From the NCBI RefSeq assembly GCF_004027225.2, contig NC_044279.2, positions 40,510,744-40,574,743 on the forward strand: a DNA stretch of 64,000 nucleotides, given 5' to 3'. The DNA is from Strigops habroptila (lineage: Eukaryota; Chordata; Aves; Psittaciformes; Psittacidae). The notes under the pieces are model-generated. The model saw nothing but the letters and a program-made list of their open reading frames with translations, ran no database searches and was not told the DNA's origin. Every line of letters starts with the position of its first letter. Positions within the stretch are counted from its first letter, which is position 1. The translations under genes were made by a program, and so were the position numbers. Positions 38,401-53,400 of this stretch are shown in pieces.

Positions 38401-41400
38401 AACCCCGGAGAAGAATCCATTCCTACTACTCCTTATATCTGAACTCATGCAGTAGTCTGTGCCCAGGGCCTAGAAGCAGTGATGGGTGAATTCTAGAGGG
38501 TGTTGGAACGTAATTACAACATCCTGTCAGGGCTTCTGCAGAGGCATTGAGACAGCATTCTGCCTCGACAGGCTGAAGGGATTGTTCACATGCTTGCCAT
38601 AGCTCTCCTTCATTTTCATATCTCTTGGCCCTTTCAGCTGCAAGGTGGGGGGAAGTCAGGAATGGTATATGTTAAGCCATTTGAACAAGCACTCATCAAA
38701 CCACACTGCTGATCTAGGCTGGGATTTGGGAGATAGTGCACCTCAAGATTTGCCAGGCTTACAGCCTTATCAATTTTCCTGGCAGTTATGTGTGTCTCAC
38801 TGTGTGTATCTTGTCTGGCTGATTGCATATTTTTAAAACTTCGTAAACCAAACCTCTTCTCTCCCCTTTGCCAATAAGTGATTAAAACCTAAGCTTTGTT
38901 GTGAAAATTATTCATGACTGCTGCTTTTTTACTCAGTCTGAAGGACCAAAATTTACAGGCTTGTTGCCGATTGTTACATGCTGCACATAACAGTCTTTGT
39001 TCTGATCTTTTGCGGTGTTTGGAAAGATTATACGTATGACAGCAATTTCTAGCATTTTTCATAATTTCTAGTGCAACTTTCCTAAGAAATTGAAAACAAC
39101 ATGGTCTGAGTAGATTGTTATGTCTAGTACTTAATTTTATTTTTTTTTAATAGTGTCCACTGGTTTATGTGCTTCAAACCCGTCATACACTTGGGAAGCA
39201 TTCCTGAGGGTTGTTAACTTCAGTCACTTAAGTCACTGTTGGAGCGCTGTCCAGATTGAGGATCCATTCAAATACATGTCAGAAAAAGTAACTGCCCTGA
39301 AATAAAGGTCTATCCACAAGTTATGAGAGCTGATCAAGTAGAGCAGAAGAGCGTTAAGTTGCCTAAGGCTGTCTCTTCTGCAGAAAGTAGAACATAGAAG
39401 CAGCATAAGGAAAACTTACTTAAATTCAAACTTTTAAGAGGCTGTTAAAATTCTGCTCTAGCAGAAGTCAGATGTCACAAGGCAGTGATCCTGATTTCAG
39501 GATGTGCACACACATCAGTCTCCTCCTTGAGACTTGAGAAATCCCTATGGGTTGTGCAGATGTTGAAATGTCATCATTACTTGCTTTCCTGCACTGCTTT
39601 TATTGCCACTAAAAATAGATGGTAAAACAGTGTAAGCATCAAGTCAAACTTTATTTAATGCTGGAGTTAGTCCTGAATGAGATACTTGCATGATATTTAT
39701 GCTTCCTGATTTGTTTCAACTTTCAAAATGTATGCAGATGGGTTTTTTTCCATTGAAGGTAGCTCATATTTAACAGTCATCTTTAATGAAAAAATTTAAT
39801 ATTAAATTGTAGAAGTTTCAAGTGGTATATAAAAGAAAATGATACTAATTTGTATCAGGAAAATTGCTATTTGTTATCTGAGAAGAAAAATGGGAAGTGT
39901 TTGAGCTTGGTTAGTGTTTGTAATTAACCTAATGATCTCGTTATCTGCTGAATTTTAGTAAGATACTATCGAATCAGTTAGCTAAGCTCTTCTGGTCTTC
40001 AGGAGATAGAAAGGAAGGAAAACAGAGGTGGGAGAAACAAATGTAGTGGAGGCCCTGGGAAGAGAAGAGTTGTATTTATTCTTGGTGCACTACTGACTGA
40101 TATTTTGCCTTGCTCTGCTGTATAGTTTGCTGTGGAGACAAGTTTTCTGTAAAATCTGGAATTGATTAATATAACTTCTGCGAGTGGAAGCTTTTTGTTT
40201 CAAGAGATCTATAATCTTACAGAAACAGAAAGTAAAGTTTCTTCATTTCTCCTCTGTGGAAGTTTTTGTATTGTGACCATAAGTATGATGTTTGCTAAAT
40301 GCATTTTTATGTAAGGTAACAGCTTTGAAAAATCTTGTTTTCCTCTTCAAGGTATGGAATATACGAACGATGTAGAGAATTGGTGGAAGCAGGTTATGAT
40401 GTACGACAACCAGACAAAGAAAATGTAACGCTTCTCCACTGGGCTGCAATCAACAACAGGATAGATCTGGTGAAGTATGTATAACGCTTTTAAATTAAAC
40501 ATAAACAAATAATGCTCTTAACAAATACTGATTTCTTTCTTTTAAGGTGTTAAATAATCTTGAGCCTTTTAAAATACCAATTTTTGGTCTTGAAATCTGG
40601 GGGAGGGGGAAGAAGTTAGCAGACGTAATTTGCGTTTTGGCAGCAATATTTTGATGACACAGGTAACAGAAATAAAACCTGTTATATGTCCAGAAGTCAA
40701 GCTCAAACTCTCATCAGATGAGATAAACCTGTGGAACAGCTAGTAAGCTGCACATGCAATTTCTTTATTGGTTCTTTATTCTTTATTTGGTTGAAATACC
40801 ACAATTTTTTTTTTTAAGGAGGGGAAGTTTGATGCTAGGTGGTAGTGAATGTTGAGTAAGCAAGACTAACGTGAGGCAAGGGGTAATTCCTGCTTGATTC
40901 AGCATTTTAAGAAGTTCTAACTTAAGTAAATTCTTTGCATTTTAAAAACACAGCTGTTACAAAAGGTAACATTGCAGCACCTCTCCTTGCGATTAATAAC
41001 AGAATCTTTAATAATGAGAGCTGCGGGATTTGGGGTATTCTTTTGCTTTTCAGTTAATAAAATCTAGAATGTAGTATTTGAGACTATGTTTTCAAACCCA
41101 TTATTATCTTTCAGAACTTGGAGAGCTTAAATTCTGAAGGGATAATTCTTAGTACTTGCTGTTTAACAAATCATGAGTGTGTATAGAACATGTTGGGTTT
41201 TTTCCCTCGACCAGTAAACTGCAAAAAAATGACATAAAGTGCAATCTTCAGTCCTCTTCAAAACAATTCTGATTAATGAATGCATGTACTTACACATAAA
41301 ACCAAATGCAAAACATCTTCATTTAAACATGTTCTCCCCATGTATGTCCTCCACCAGCACCTTCACCAGACCAAATCTTGAGTTTCTAGAAGATCTCAGG

Positions 41401-44400
41401 TTCACATTTCTCATCTTTAAAGGAGTTTGTGTCCTGATGCAGTTCTCTTAAAAAGTGGTTAAATGGATGAAGACAGGTAAATAGATTAAGATTTGGATCT
41501 GATGAGAAGGGCTTTGGGATCCTGAGCTTCCTGGGGAAGCTGACTGCAATGCAGCCTTGTGGCAAAAAAGGTCAGTGGTAATGGGGCCTCATTAAGAAAA
41601 ACATTGCCAGCATGTCAAGGGAGGTGATCCTTCCTTTCTACTTAAATATTGAAGCTGGACGTGTGTGTAGTTGTTGGTTCCCCTTTGCAAGAAAGATACA
41701 AATTTACTAGGGTCACAAAGATGATTAAGGGGCTGGATCAACTGACATGAATAGGTGCTGCAAGTGCTTGGGCTTCTTAGCCTAGAGAAGAGAAGGCTTA
41801 TTTTTTCAGCCTAAGATCCTCAAAAAGGATCTTATCAATATATATAAGTACCTGAGGTACCTGGTAATATAATACTTGGCATCTTATCAATGTATATAGA
41901 TACCTGAAGGGAGGGAGTAAAGGAGGCAGAGCCAGACTTTTCTCAGTAGTGCCCAGCAGCAAGACAAGAGGCAGAGGGCATGAACACATGTGAAATTCTG
42001 TCTGAACATTACAATACACTTACTTTACCATGCAGGTTACTGAGGACTGGCACAGGTTGCCCAGAGAGGTTGTGAACTCTCCATCCTTGGAGATATTAAA
42101 AACCCAACTGGACATGGTCCTAGACAACATGGTCTGGATGCTTTGATCAGGGATGGTTAGGCTATGTGATCTCCAAAGGTCCCTTCCAAACTGATTTCTT
42201 TTCTGAAAGAAATTTTTTGATTATACACAACAGATATCACAATAGGTTTTATGTCTTTATTGTGGGTAGAAGCTTACAATGGGAACCATAATTCTGCATT
42301 TGGTATCTTCCTTTCATAATAAGATAGGTAACCAATGTGCTTTCTGGCACACTGAAAGAGAGCCTCTTGCAAAAGCGATGCAGGACCCTGGTTTACCTGA
42401 ATAACCTGGTTTGTGTTTTTTTGTGAGAGTACATTATAGATCCTATCATGTTCTTCCTTTTCATTCCATTTTCCTGCTGGGTTGTCCTGGGTCTTTATGG
42501 CTCCAACTTGCTGTGAAATAACTGGAATGCATACAATTTTTCAGATACTCATCTTTCTTTAAGAAAAGTACAGCATCTAAGAGCAGTTGTTATATTTTGA
42601 GCTCACTTTTTTATCCATCCTGAATGCATAATGAATTACGTGCAGTGAATTGTTCATCTTATCTGAGCTTATTTGGAAGCCGTATTTGTATTACAGATAT
42701 TCTATCTCATTTGGTAGGTCTTTATAAGGCCTGAAAAGTGAATAGCATTGAGACAACTATCATCATTGAAAAACATGAGCCATTTGGAAAAAATAGGCCT
42801 ATTTTGTGGCTAATGTTTCTGTATTAATTTATGTATGCATGGTTTCTGTATTAAGCTTCGCAGTGCAGTTAATCTACCCGCATGATACTTGATTATGACT
42901 TAATGCTTTAGTTCACTAGCATTTTATGTATTCTACAGCTTTTTCTTTAAGAAAAAAACATATTTGGTTTTTGGTTTTGTTTTTTTTTTTTTCTTAAAGA
43001 AAATAACAACAAAAAAACCCTGCTCCCAAAAATGTCTTTGGGGACCTTCTGTCATTCACAGAGTAAAATTAGCCCAAATTTTAAATTCCACATTGGTTCT
43101 TTTTTGAAGCTGAATTTATGAGAAGTACTTCAGCATGCGAGTATTTTGTGCTGTATTTTACCATTTCCCCCCCCCAAGCGTGTTGCTAACAATTTCCTGT
43201 TATAGCAGTTATATTTGACGTAGGGGTGCTTCAAAATGCCATATCCAGATAGATGGAAGTCTGTGCTTAAATCTGTCTGAATTGCTAGTTAGGTCTTTGT
43301 TATACGTTAGGAAGATCTCTCCACCTACGTTTGAGTGCTGGAAACTTGTTCTGAGAATTTTAATTCAACGTAGTTTTAATTGTACCAGCCCTGTCTCTTT
43401 CAACTTATTTTACTATGAGCCCTGACAATAAAATCTAATGTGTCTGATTCTTCCTTTTTATTCAACAATATGTCAAAGCTCTTGTCCCTTCGTGAAGCTT
43501 CCCTACCACTGTGACATTCTGCATCGCATTTTCTTCATGCTGTTTACTGGAGTGCACATGACTACTAATGTGTTTAGCTGTATCTAGAACTTCTTCCTCC
43601 TAATGCAGTTCTTATGCTCTTAAGTTCATCTGTCTTTAGGGGGTCTTGATTTATTTATCTTATTTCACCCAGTGTATCATATGGTCTCTCACTCTCTCTT
43701 CTGTGAGACACTGTTTATTCTATTTCCTTAGAATGAAATTATTTTGGTTTTGTTTGATCCTATTACTTTTTTACCCAAGTGTCTGCTATTTCCCTATTGT
43801 GTGCAATGGATAATTTCATTAAATATATTGGCTAGCGAGCTTGGTATCAGAGATGGAGCCTAAGCGTAAGTGGTCTGCTCTCACGATACCAGATCTCAGT
43901 GCCTTGCTTACTGGGTATATTGACTATGTAAGGTCTTCCCAATGAAGTAGCTTAGCACCTCGTCTGTGGAGAGTGCAGTCTTAGAATTAGACTTATTTTT
44001 AGTATTTCCTCATCCTGTCTATTTTGAGACTTGAGATTCAATCTAGATAACGGTGAAACCCATTGATATTTTATAGGAAAAGCTACAGATCCTTTTCTTA
44101 GTTCTATAGCATCAGTGTCAGACATCCACAGAGTAACTCTTTTTTTCATCATGGCACTGATCTATTGGTCTGTCTTCAACTCAGTTTTATAAAAATGCAA
44201 AAATTGGCCTTCTATCTCTACAGTTACCTACTGCCTGCATTTCCCTGTTCCCTGCTTTGAACTTTGTCCAGACATCAATTTCTCTTCTACTTTTCCTCCT
44301 TCTAGCAACAGTGACTGTGTGCACTTTGATTCCAGAAGCACTGAATGCAAGCTGGGGCAGTTTTCAAATGCCTGACAAAGACTTAGTGATCCTAATGTGG

Positions 44401-47400
44401 ATATCAGTGGAAGTATTTTCTTCTTAAGGCGACCTGTTTTCAGATCTGCTTGCTTTGAATGTAAGTAGATTGCCTAAATAGGACTTGCGCACTTGGCATC
44501 TTCTAGCGTGGAAGCTTAGATGGCTCACTGAGAGTAGAATTGCCCAGTTCCTCCTTTTACCAGGGACATTCTCATCAAGCACAATGTTCGTTCTGCAAGA
44601 TCTACCTAGACAAGGAGATTAAGTTCTCAGTCTGGTTTTGCAGAAAAAATCTCACCATTTTTGTGTACTGAATCTGAAATGCAGTGATAAATCTCAGCTT
44701 AGTCCAAGAACACCGTTAAGGAAACATAAAATGATATTTCAGTGTGCCATCTGGCAGGAGATCACCGCCTTGTCTTTTCCCAGTTGTCAAACTGCAAGTT
44801 CTTCCTTCTAAATAAAACACACTAACCAGTAAGCAGTGCTGCTGCTCAGTAGAATCTGAATATATTCTGTGTTTCTGCGGGGACCAGTGTTTGAATGAAG
44901 ACAATCTGTTTAATGTTCACCTCACCATGAGTGGCTGTCACATCAGTGGGATGGATCCAAGCTTTGACTGTGAATTTCTCTGTACTGTCTTTTATCTAGA
45001 CAAGATTTCCTTGGGAACTCCTTCCCAAGGGAGACTAAATAGCTTCTTAGTATCTTTTTCAAATTTGTTCTTTGGTAGCTGATACTTTGCTCCACAATAA
45101 CAAAATTACATTGTCCCTTTACCTTATATACACCTTATCTTTTCACCTACCACCTTGTCTTTTCTGTGTACCAAGACTTTCACAAAACCTTTGGTTGTTC
45201 TCATTGAGATTTCAAAAAGCTTAACTTCAGCCAAGAGATGTTGCAATGTTGTTCTTCCGGTGTTGGAGACAAGCAGGGTGGACAATCAGAGCAGATCTTG
45301 TTTATCATACAAACAAGAATTTGTATGACTTTGGTAAGTCTGCTGAAGTTCTTTGTTGTGCCTGATGGCTCTAAAGCAACTGTATAAAAAGACTCTTCCT
45401 GGAGATGTTTTTAGTGTGGACACATATAGCTAATGCATTTTTCAGTTTCTGTTCCAAAAGTTACCTTTTGGGCTGGTTTTGAAGTTTCTGAATCAATAAG
45501 CACTAGAGAAAAAGAAGGTAGTTACTTAGAGTGATGTTTTTCAGATAGTTCTGTTTGTTGCCGCTCTTCTTGCCATGTCTTCAAACACTTAGAAGAAATT
45601 GAGGTGCCAGAAACACAGTGCTGAGGATTTGAGGGACAGTTTGTGTGGGTGTGAGAGCAGCATTTATATATACCTGACAGGTATTTTGAAAGCAAAATGT
45701 CTGTAGGTACAGGTACTTGAAATGTGCAACCACTTAGGAATCTCTAGCCAGATAGTGCTTTTCAAAGGTCTGTTAGTAATAGCTTTTTTTCCTATTGGCA
45801 TATGTAGTAGTGAATGAAGAACTAGAAGCCTTCTGATAAAGCCTGTTTATTAAAAACATTAATTTCTTTTAAGATGTGCATTTTCTTTCACAAAGGAAAA
45901 GTCATATTGCCAGTTTAGTGTCCCATGTAAAACAGCAAGGAAAACAGTTCATAGAAACAGTACAAATGACTATGAATATAAATATCTGTGGTTAAATGTG
46001 GGTAATTTGCTTTGTTCCTACAGGTAGCTTGTATTTTTATAAATGTTCTTGAGAGAAAAATAATTTCTAGCCCATCATTTAGAAGTATATCTTAAATACT
46101 CAGATGTTTTTTTTCTTTGATTAATAATGAATGAGATGTAAAAACTATACTACTTGGCTAAATGTATAACTTAAGCGTAAGCTCTTGGAACAATGACTTT
46201 GGCAGGGCCATTCCAGAGGTGATACATGCTGCAAGTTGAATTGTATATAATTTTGCCATAGCCAAAATTCTGTAATACAATAGTCTTCTAGGATCATGTT
46301 CTTGTACCAATAATTCTTTTTAATGCAGCAACCCCTAAATATTTTAGAAGAGTCAATTTATTAAATATTTCTATGGTAGCACAGTTTGTACGAGCATACT
46401 TATATATCAATTATTCTGTTTTACCTTAGAACCAAACTAGGAAATAGCAGTATGTTTAAAACGTAGTAACACAGTAGAAAGTATCCCTACTCTCTCAACC
46501 TGAATGAAAAGGGCAAAAAATTGAATGTATATGCATGATCTCTGGAAAAGGAAATTATATCAAGGCAAGAAAAGGTCTGGTCTTCTGGTCTGTATCTGCC
46601 TGGTTTGCATAATGTCAAATGTGCTTACTGTGTATCCTCTATATTTAACCAAGGCAAACAATAACATTTACTATTTCTGTTATTCCAGATACTATATATC
46701 AAAAGGTGCTATTGTTGATCAACTTGGAGGAGATTTAAATTCTACCCCACTTCACTGGGCAACAAGGTGCGGAAAAGTCTTCTGGAATTTTCTTTTTCTG
46801 TGTTTAATTTGGAATATGCTACCCATCAATTTACGAAATTGCTGTATTTTATGGGAATACTCTGTACAAGAATTAATTCTGTCATTGTTAACTTGGCACA
46901 CTGTGTATGTAGTATGATTGAGCTACAGGAGCTTTCGGCATACAGTTCAGTTTTTGTCTTACCTCTTTCTAATGTAAAGGAAGTTAATTACTATGATAGG
47001 AAAGGAGTAAAGTAAAATTAGAATCTATAGTCACCTTGGTTTATTCTTACTCCGGAGATCTTATTTTCTGTGGCTGAAGTTCAGCAATCCTTGTGCAGAT
47101 GGGCCTTGGGATGATTTTTGTGTGACATTGTCCTTGCAGAGTTTGATTATGTGCGTAGAATTTTTTAAGATGCACTTAAAATCATACTTATGATGTAGAA
47201 CATGGTCAGAGAATAATTAATGGCTGGGAAAAATGAAGACAGCCTGTGAGTAGTAGCTGCACCTTCACACAGCCACCTAGAAATAGGATACAAAGGAACA
47301 CTGTCCCTATTAATATTTTTACTGTAGACTGCAAAAGGAGACTTAGAAAGTTAGCTTCTAAAACATTTAATGTGTCAAAATAATTTGTTTACTAAAGATG

Positions 47401-50400
47401 AGGATTTGCTTTTTAGCCTCCCTTAAAGATTTTAGCTTGTATATTTCTTTTTGTTACAGATCACTCTCTAAGTTCTGTGTTAATAGCAGAAAAGCTTGAT
47501 TAAATTTTCTGGTGTTCATAGCTGTAATCTGTTGTTCTGTGAAGCAATGCCTGAAGCTGCTTCTGACAGACTGAAAAGGCCTTTTTGCTCATGTCAGAAA
47601 CTGTATAGTGACACTTAGGCACCGTGTCTGCAAGAAGGGTATGCCTATGCTCATTATGCCAAAAAGATGCTTAAGCTTCTAATGTAGTGTGGAGGAGGTG
47701 TAGGCCTTCAGTTTTCCCTTTTTAATTCCTATTTTTATTTCGTTACTGTTTTCAATACTAGAAAGATAAACCATATGCCCCACAAAAAGTGAGAGTATAT
47801 AGCCAGTTCGACATCGCTTAAAATAGCAAGTTTCATATGTGGATTGGAAGAAATCACAGTAGACTAGATTTGTAAATGAAATTTCTAAACTTATAACTTT
47901 TTTTTTTGTTGTTGTTGACTGGTTTTTTGCTATACAACACACTTGGGTGAATTGCACGTGATGAATGCGTTGGCTGCACAGAATTTGCTCTTATGAATGA
48001 GTTTGCTTACTCAGTTGCAGAATTGGATCATGACAGTTGTTTTCAAAGTATGAGCTGAAGTGCGGAAGCTCTGGTAGTATAATAACTCCTAAATATATTT
48101 GTATTCAAATTTTAATAGTTTTTCTGTGTATCGTTATTCAGTTGTTTTGTTTGTTGTGTTTTGTTATCTTCAGACAGGGTCACTTATCCATGGTTGTACA
48201 GCTGATGAAATATGGGGCAGATCCGTCGCTAATTGATGGAGAAGGATGTAGCTGTATTCATTTGGCTGCCCAGTTTGGACATACTTCGATTGTTGCTTAC
48301 CTGATAGCAAAGGGACAGGTAAATTTTAAGTAATATCGTATTTAAATAGATTCTACTCAAAGTAGGAAAACAGTTGAAACCTATACCTATCATTTGGGAA
48401 ACGCAAAATGTTTGCCTGACTGAACATAAAGGTAATTCAGTATCTTTCATTGTAGACTACAGTATTGGTGTGCCACCTCCTAACTTAATTTCTTCTAAAA
48501 GTGGTCTGAGTACTTTGGCTTTAATTCACACCTGTTTAATGTAGTGTATGGAAATTCTAGCAGTTATTCTTTCACCATTCTTTTCCTATCGAATTTAATC
48601 TTTAAATGTTAACAGTGACAATGATAGCAAATATTTTAGAGGTCATAGAATCATCAGGTTACACAAAGGTAAAGGATCTAATGACACAGAGTTGTTGTAG
48701 GTCATCTCTTCTTTTACACCTCAGTCCACAACTTTTATTTGTTGCTGTTACTAGTTGTGCATGTGTGTGTAAATAAAAAACTCAAACAAAACAAAGTAAC
48801 TGAACAAACAAAATAACCAAAACCCTTCTTGCTAGTCTCTTATATTACTGCTAGATCTGTAAAGTGTGTATATAGCATGTGTATTCATTACTGTTCTCAT
48901 TGTCTCCCATCCTTCCACGTGTGCTCAGAAACGTTCACCTTTTTGTTACTCACTCTTCATTAGAATCTGTAAATTTACTCAGCCTCAGATATGTGCCTGA
49001 AGCACAAATTTTATTTAGTTTGTAAACCATATAGAAAAGTCAAAGCCCTTTCAAATAGCAAGTGAGATATGCTCCAGTGAGTCAGGTAGAATATGGCTAT
49101 GAAATCAGTGGGTTTCATCTGTGTAAAACACAAAATTTGGTGCAGAAAATGATTTGTTCCTATACATGTAAAAAAAGAAACTATTGCTCCATGCAGTCTT
49201 CAGTTTGTGTTTGAGACTCTGTGTGAGTGTATGATAGAGAGTAAGCATGGCACAAGAAGAGTCTGATCGTATATGATCGCTATTTGTAAGAGATAATAAT
49301 TGAAGAGAAATGCTTTTTCCATTACAACAAGTTTTGTATTTTGCACACATATTACATATAATTTTATGTGGGTTTGTTACCAGAAAAATCTTGCAGGTGT
49401 GTAACATAGTAACTTGCATAACAAGTGTGAATTTATTTAAAGCATAGCATTAATGAAGTATAAATGGCCTTTAAAATGTTCTACTGTGAATGTTTGTTTG
49501 TCATGTTTGCATACAGACTCGTCCTATTTATCTGAGCATATAATACTTCAGTCCAAAAGAAGCTGTGTGTCTTTACATGTGTACTTACATAAACACACAA
49601 AAGTTGCTTTAAAATTTAAAAGCTATTATCTTGGAAAGAGCTCTCCTTATCAATAGCTTTTAAAACAATGATTTGTATTAAAATGCCCAAATATTATCAG
49701 GTATGATTTTGGTATCCTTTCCATGCTGTAAGCTTGAATTAATTTTAACAGTAGTTTTTGGAAGCACTTCAAAAAGTTCAACTTTAAAATTATGTACTGA
49801 TTTGTGTATTTAAAATATGGTATGTTTAAAATATAGTAATATCAATAGCATTGTAATAACAATCCCTAAACTCATAGTTCTTTAGCTATACTACGTAGAA
49901 CTACAGAAACAACATGGTTTCTGTAGAAGCTGTGGGAAATACATGATTCTACTTTTTAATCATTTTTATATGTTTTTACTTCCTTTGTGATGCTGTGACT
50001 TGGGTTTGGAAACTTGAACTGCTTTTGCTTATATGGGCTTACCCTATATACTACTTGCAAATTATTTTTGCCTTTTATCTTTACAGAGACGAGTTTCTCT
50101 TGTAACCAAAGAGTAGTCTTGCCCTAGTTCTGAACCTTAATTGTAGTACCTCTGTGGTAAATGACAACTAAAATGTCAAAATAAATGTCAGTATAGGCCG
50201 TTGTGCTTTGTTAGTTCTAATCCTGATGCCTTTGTGGACCTGCATGTTCAGAGGAGAGCCAGCTTTCATAACTGTGTAGAGAACCAACAGGTGGATTAAG
50301 AAATTGCTCCTAATTGCTTCTGTCCTGTTTTGAGACAGCGCTGGAACCCAGTTCAGTGTTGCTGCTTCACTGGCTTCCTGGGTTGCAGCAGCCAACGGTA

Positions 50401-53400
50401 AAATTTCCAATCTGAGGCTCAAGTCCAGTGCTTGACCTTCTGGAGTGTATCATAGGGGAATAACTCTTGGTCACATGCCCTCTGGCTTTGGTTGGAAGTG
50501 AACCCACTTTCAACGCCAGCAAGTACTACTCAGCCAAGAGGCAACAGTGGCTGATAGCTCTTGCCTTACATTAGTCATGTCTCTTACTGAATTTCAAGAG
50601 ACTAATACCTGGCCTTATCATAATTTGCTCATGTTGTTTGTGTCAGTAGGTTTCCTGGGTCAAAATCAAGCCTGGGGCAAGTACATGACATAAATATAAT
50701 CAGATAGCAAGTCACAGAAGCTGTAGTACAGCTCAAGTTTAGGTAAGATGATTATTTAGAAAAAAATGCCAGAAAGAAAAACTGAAAAGAGCTTGAAGGC
50801 ACTTAAAAATGTTCCAAATTGATGCTTGTACTACTTGCTTACACTACCTACACTACTTAAAATGCCAAAGGTGTATCAGGGCCTAGCATAGGCAAATATG
50901 TCACCCCAGAATAAGTTAAGATATGAATGTGGTATGTCAGTGGCTGAATGTGTTCGCATTCCATGGTATGTGTGAGAGAACCTCAGTCACAGATAATAAA
51001 GTTGCTAGTAGGGTAAAGTCATGTTGTAAGAAATATTGCGGAGCTAAAGTTATAGTTTAACTATTTTGTACTCACAGTTTATCACTTATTCATGAAGTAT
51101 GTCTTTTTTTTTTTAATTCTTCTCAGAGTTGCAATTTTATGCGTTAACTACTGTCCCAAGCTACATAGGGCTTTCTTCTGAGCTATGGCCCAGAATTAGT
51201 TGGTTGGGAGATGCCAGTGCGGTAGCAGCAGCCATGGTTACTTTGGTGCTGCAGCCTGTGAGAAGTGCTCCTCAGCACTTGTTAGCTCTGTTGGCACTAA
51301 GTATTGTTCTCTCCGTAAGGCTCAGGTGAGTGTTAAGACATTGAATCAAGTATTTATGTCCTAGATCCAACCTGCAGCACATCATTTACAGAATTTTAAG
51401 TCTAGTCATGTTTCTTCCTCCTGATTATCCAAACTAACTCCGCTTTTGATGGACTATGGTATTCAGAACAGAGTTTTTGTTTTTTGAAAGAACAAGGTAG
51501 TTCAGTTCTGTGTTACCTTGCTTGATGAGCAGGCTGCCTGTCTGTTCATTCCACAAGAATCCTACAAAATCTCTTCTTCTAGTGAATAACTAGTATGTGT
51601 CTTTCCTAAATTAGGAAATGTTTTCAGCCTTACATCTCTCTTCCTTGTAAATCTTCTTTAGTATTTGCTTTTAAATATGTCATCTCTTTAGAAGCCCATT
51701 TCCCTTTCTCTGGGCAACAGTCCATGTGAAAGAGATCTTTTCCTTATGGAGATAGGATTCTGAACAAGGACATGATGGGTTTTCTATGTAGGTCTGTATT
51801 TTGTGAAATAACCACCAATGATTCTAAAGAGAATCAAACTCCTGTGCAATTTAATGCACTTCTAAGTGGAATCTTGATGCTTTTTGTGCTTTTGAAAAGG
51901 CCATATTGTATCACAGTACTGGTTTGACCATTGCTTGTTAAATGTCCTGGTAAGCCTAAATGCTTCTCTGATCTCTAGCTGCTATTCAGAATCCTACCTT
52001 GTCAGCTAGATTGCTTTCAGAAAGTAGTGTTAAGTAGCAGAATAGCTGCCACAGCTCCTTTCCATGTAGGAACCTCTTTCTCCCCTATATTTTTGCCTCT
52101 CAAGAAGCTTTTTGTGGAATCTTGTATTAGTGTCCTAGGATTAAGTCTTTGCATATGCAAAGTTGCTCTCTTTCAGAACCAGAGTTGCTCTATTTCAGAA
52201 ACAAGTGAAAAAATTTGCTCGTTGTGGTCCACAGAGTTCATGCTTGAAATACATACACAGGGCAGCAAGATGTGCATTTTTTTATCATTGCATCACTTAT
52301 TATTGAAATCTTTGGTTCTTGCAATGCTTGTACTGTGTCCTAACAGCACAGATACAACGTTCTGTGAACATCATCAGATTGACTTGTCACTGAGAGTTAA
52401 ACAAGAAATTAATGCAGAAATGCTTGTTGGTACACACTGAAACAGAAGAACAGTCTCCTAATATGTACCTGCTGCTGGAAGTTTACTTTTTTGCCTGTCA
52501 AAATAACGAAGAATTTTTGATGAGAGGTTTGTTAGAGCACAAGTCTGCTATCCCCAACTGTGTCATCTTTGTTACATCTATGCAACAGTACGCAAGTCAA
52601 TCTTGGTTGCTTTGCGTCTTATTAAAGCTCCTTTGAAAAGGGATCTGCCTCAGCCCATCATGTAGCTTAATATGAGTAATAGCTGTATCCTGCCTGGGTA
52701 AATTATGTGCAGGGAATAGTCTGGAGCTCATGGATTTCTGTTTTTAGCTGAGTGTCACCTAATCTGCAAAGTGTAATTTTGGTTGGTCAGGTAGAATCAC
52801 TGAAGGAATGGTTCTACTTATGTCCGGGCAATCAGGTCCCAGCTGTTATGAACTGCTTTTCTATATGAAATCTCAAGATGAAAGAGTTATTGTTCATGTT
52901 ACAGTAATTTCTACAATCTCCAAAATAAGTTGTTCACACAGTGTGACCTGTGAATCAAAGTCATGCTTCTCAAGGATGAATGAACTTGAGGTTAGGCTGC
53001 AGTTCTAATTTCCTTCACGATCTCAACAACAGGAGGTTAAAGGGAGTGCCGGTTGTGCTGTCCTAGTAGGCTCAAAAGGATCTAATCTATACACGTGCTG
53101 TGGGCAAACGGACTTGGGTCCTGATCTTAATGCATGTAACTCTGATTTGAGCAAATAGTACAATAAAGCAGTGGTTCTCTTTCCTCTCTGTCAACTGCTT
53201 TTTAAATTTCTGATTTCTTTCTTAATTAAGCAGCAGAGTAAAAACTCAGAAATGTAAAGTGATCTGCAGGCCAGGGAAGCTTTAAAAACAATCCTTTGGA
53301 AGAACTGAATTGGATTTCCTGGAAAACAGCTGCCTGGGTCAGGCTAGCACCACTATGAGTGGGGGTCCCAGGGTGCTGGGTATTTGGCAGACTACTGGAG

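Larger units (their letters stand above)
33153..40351 (+). other. ZDHHC17 intron 2
   Basis: This 7.2-kb intron runs from GTAAGT to the CTCTTCAAG acceptor. The only family repeat I recognise is the head-to-head CR1 pair at 36,181-36,405. The rest is AT-rich with no gene, RNA gene or splice-supported exon. Confidence 0.85.

Noticed and set aside
52027..52440. 137-codon open frame in intron 5
   Set aside because: No domain, no splice structure and composition like the surrounding intron; several chance frames of this size occur in the window.
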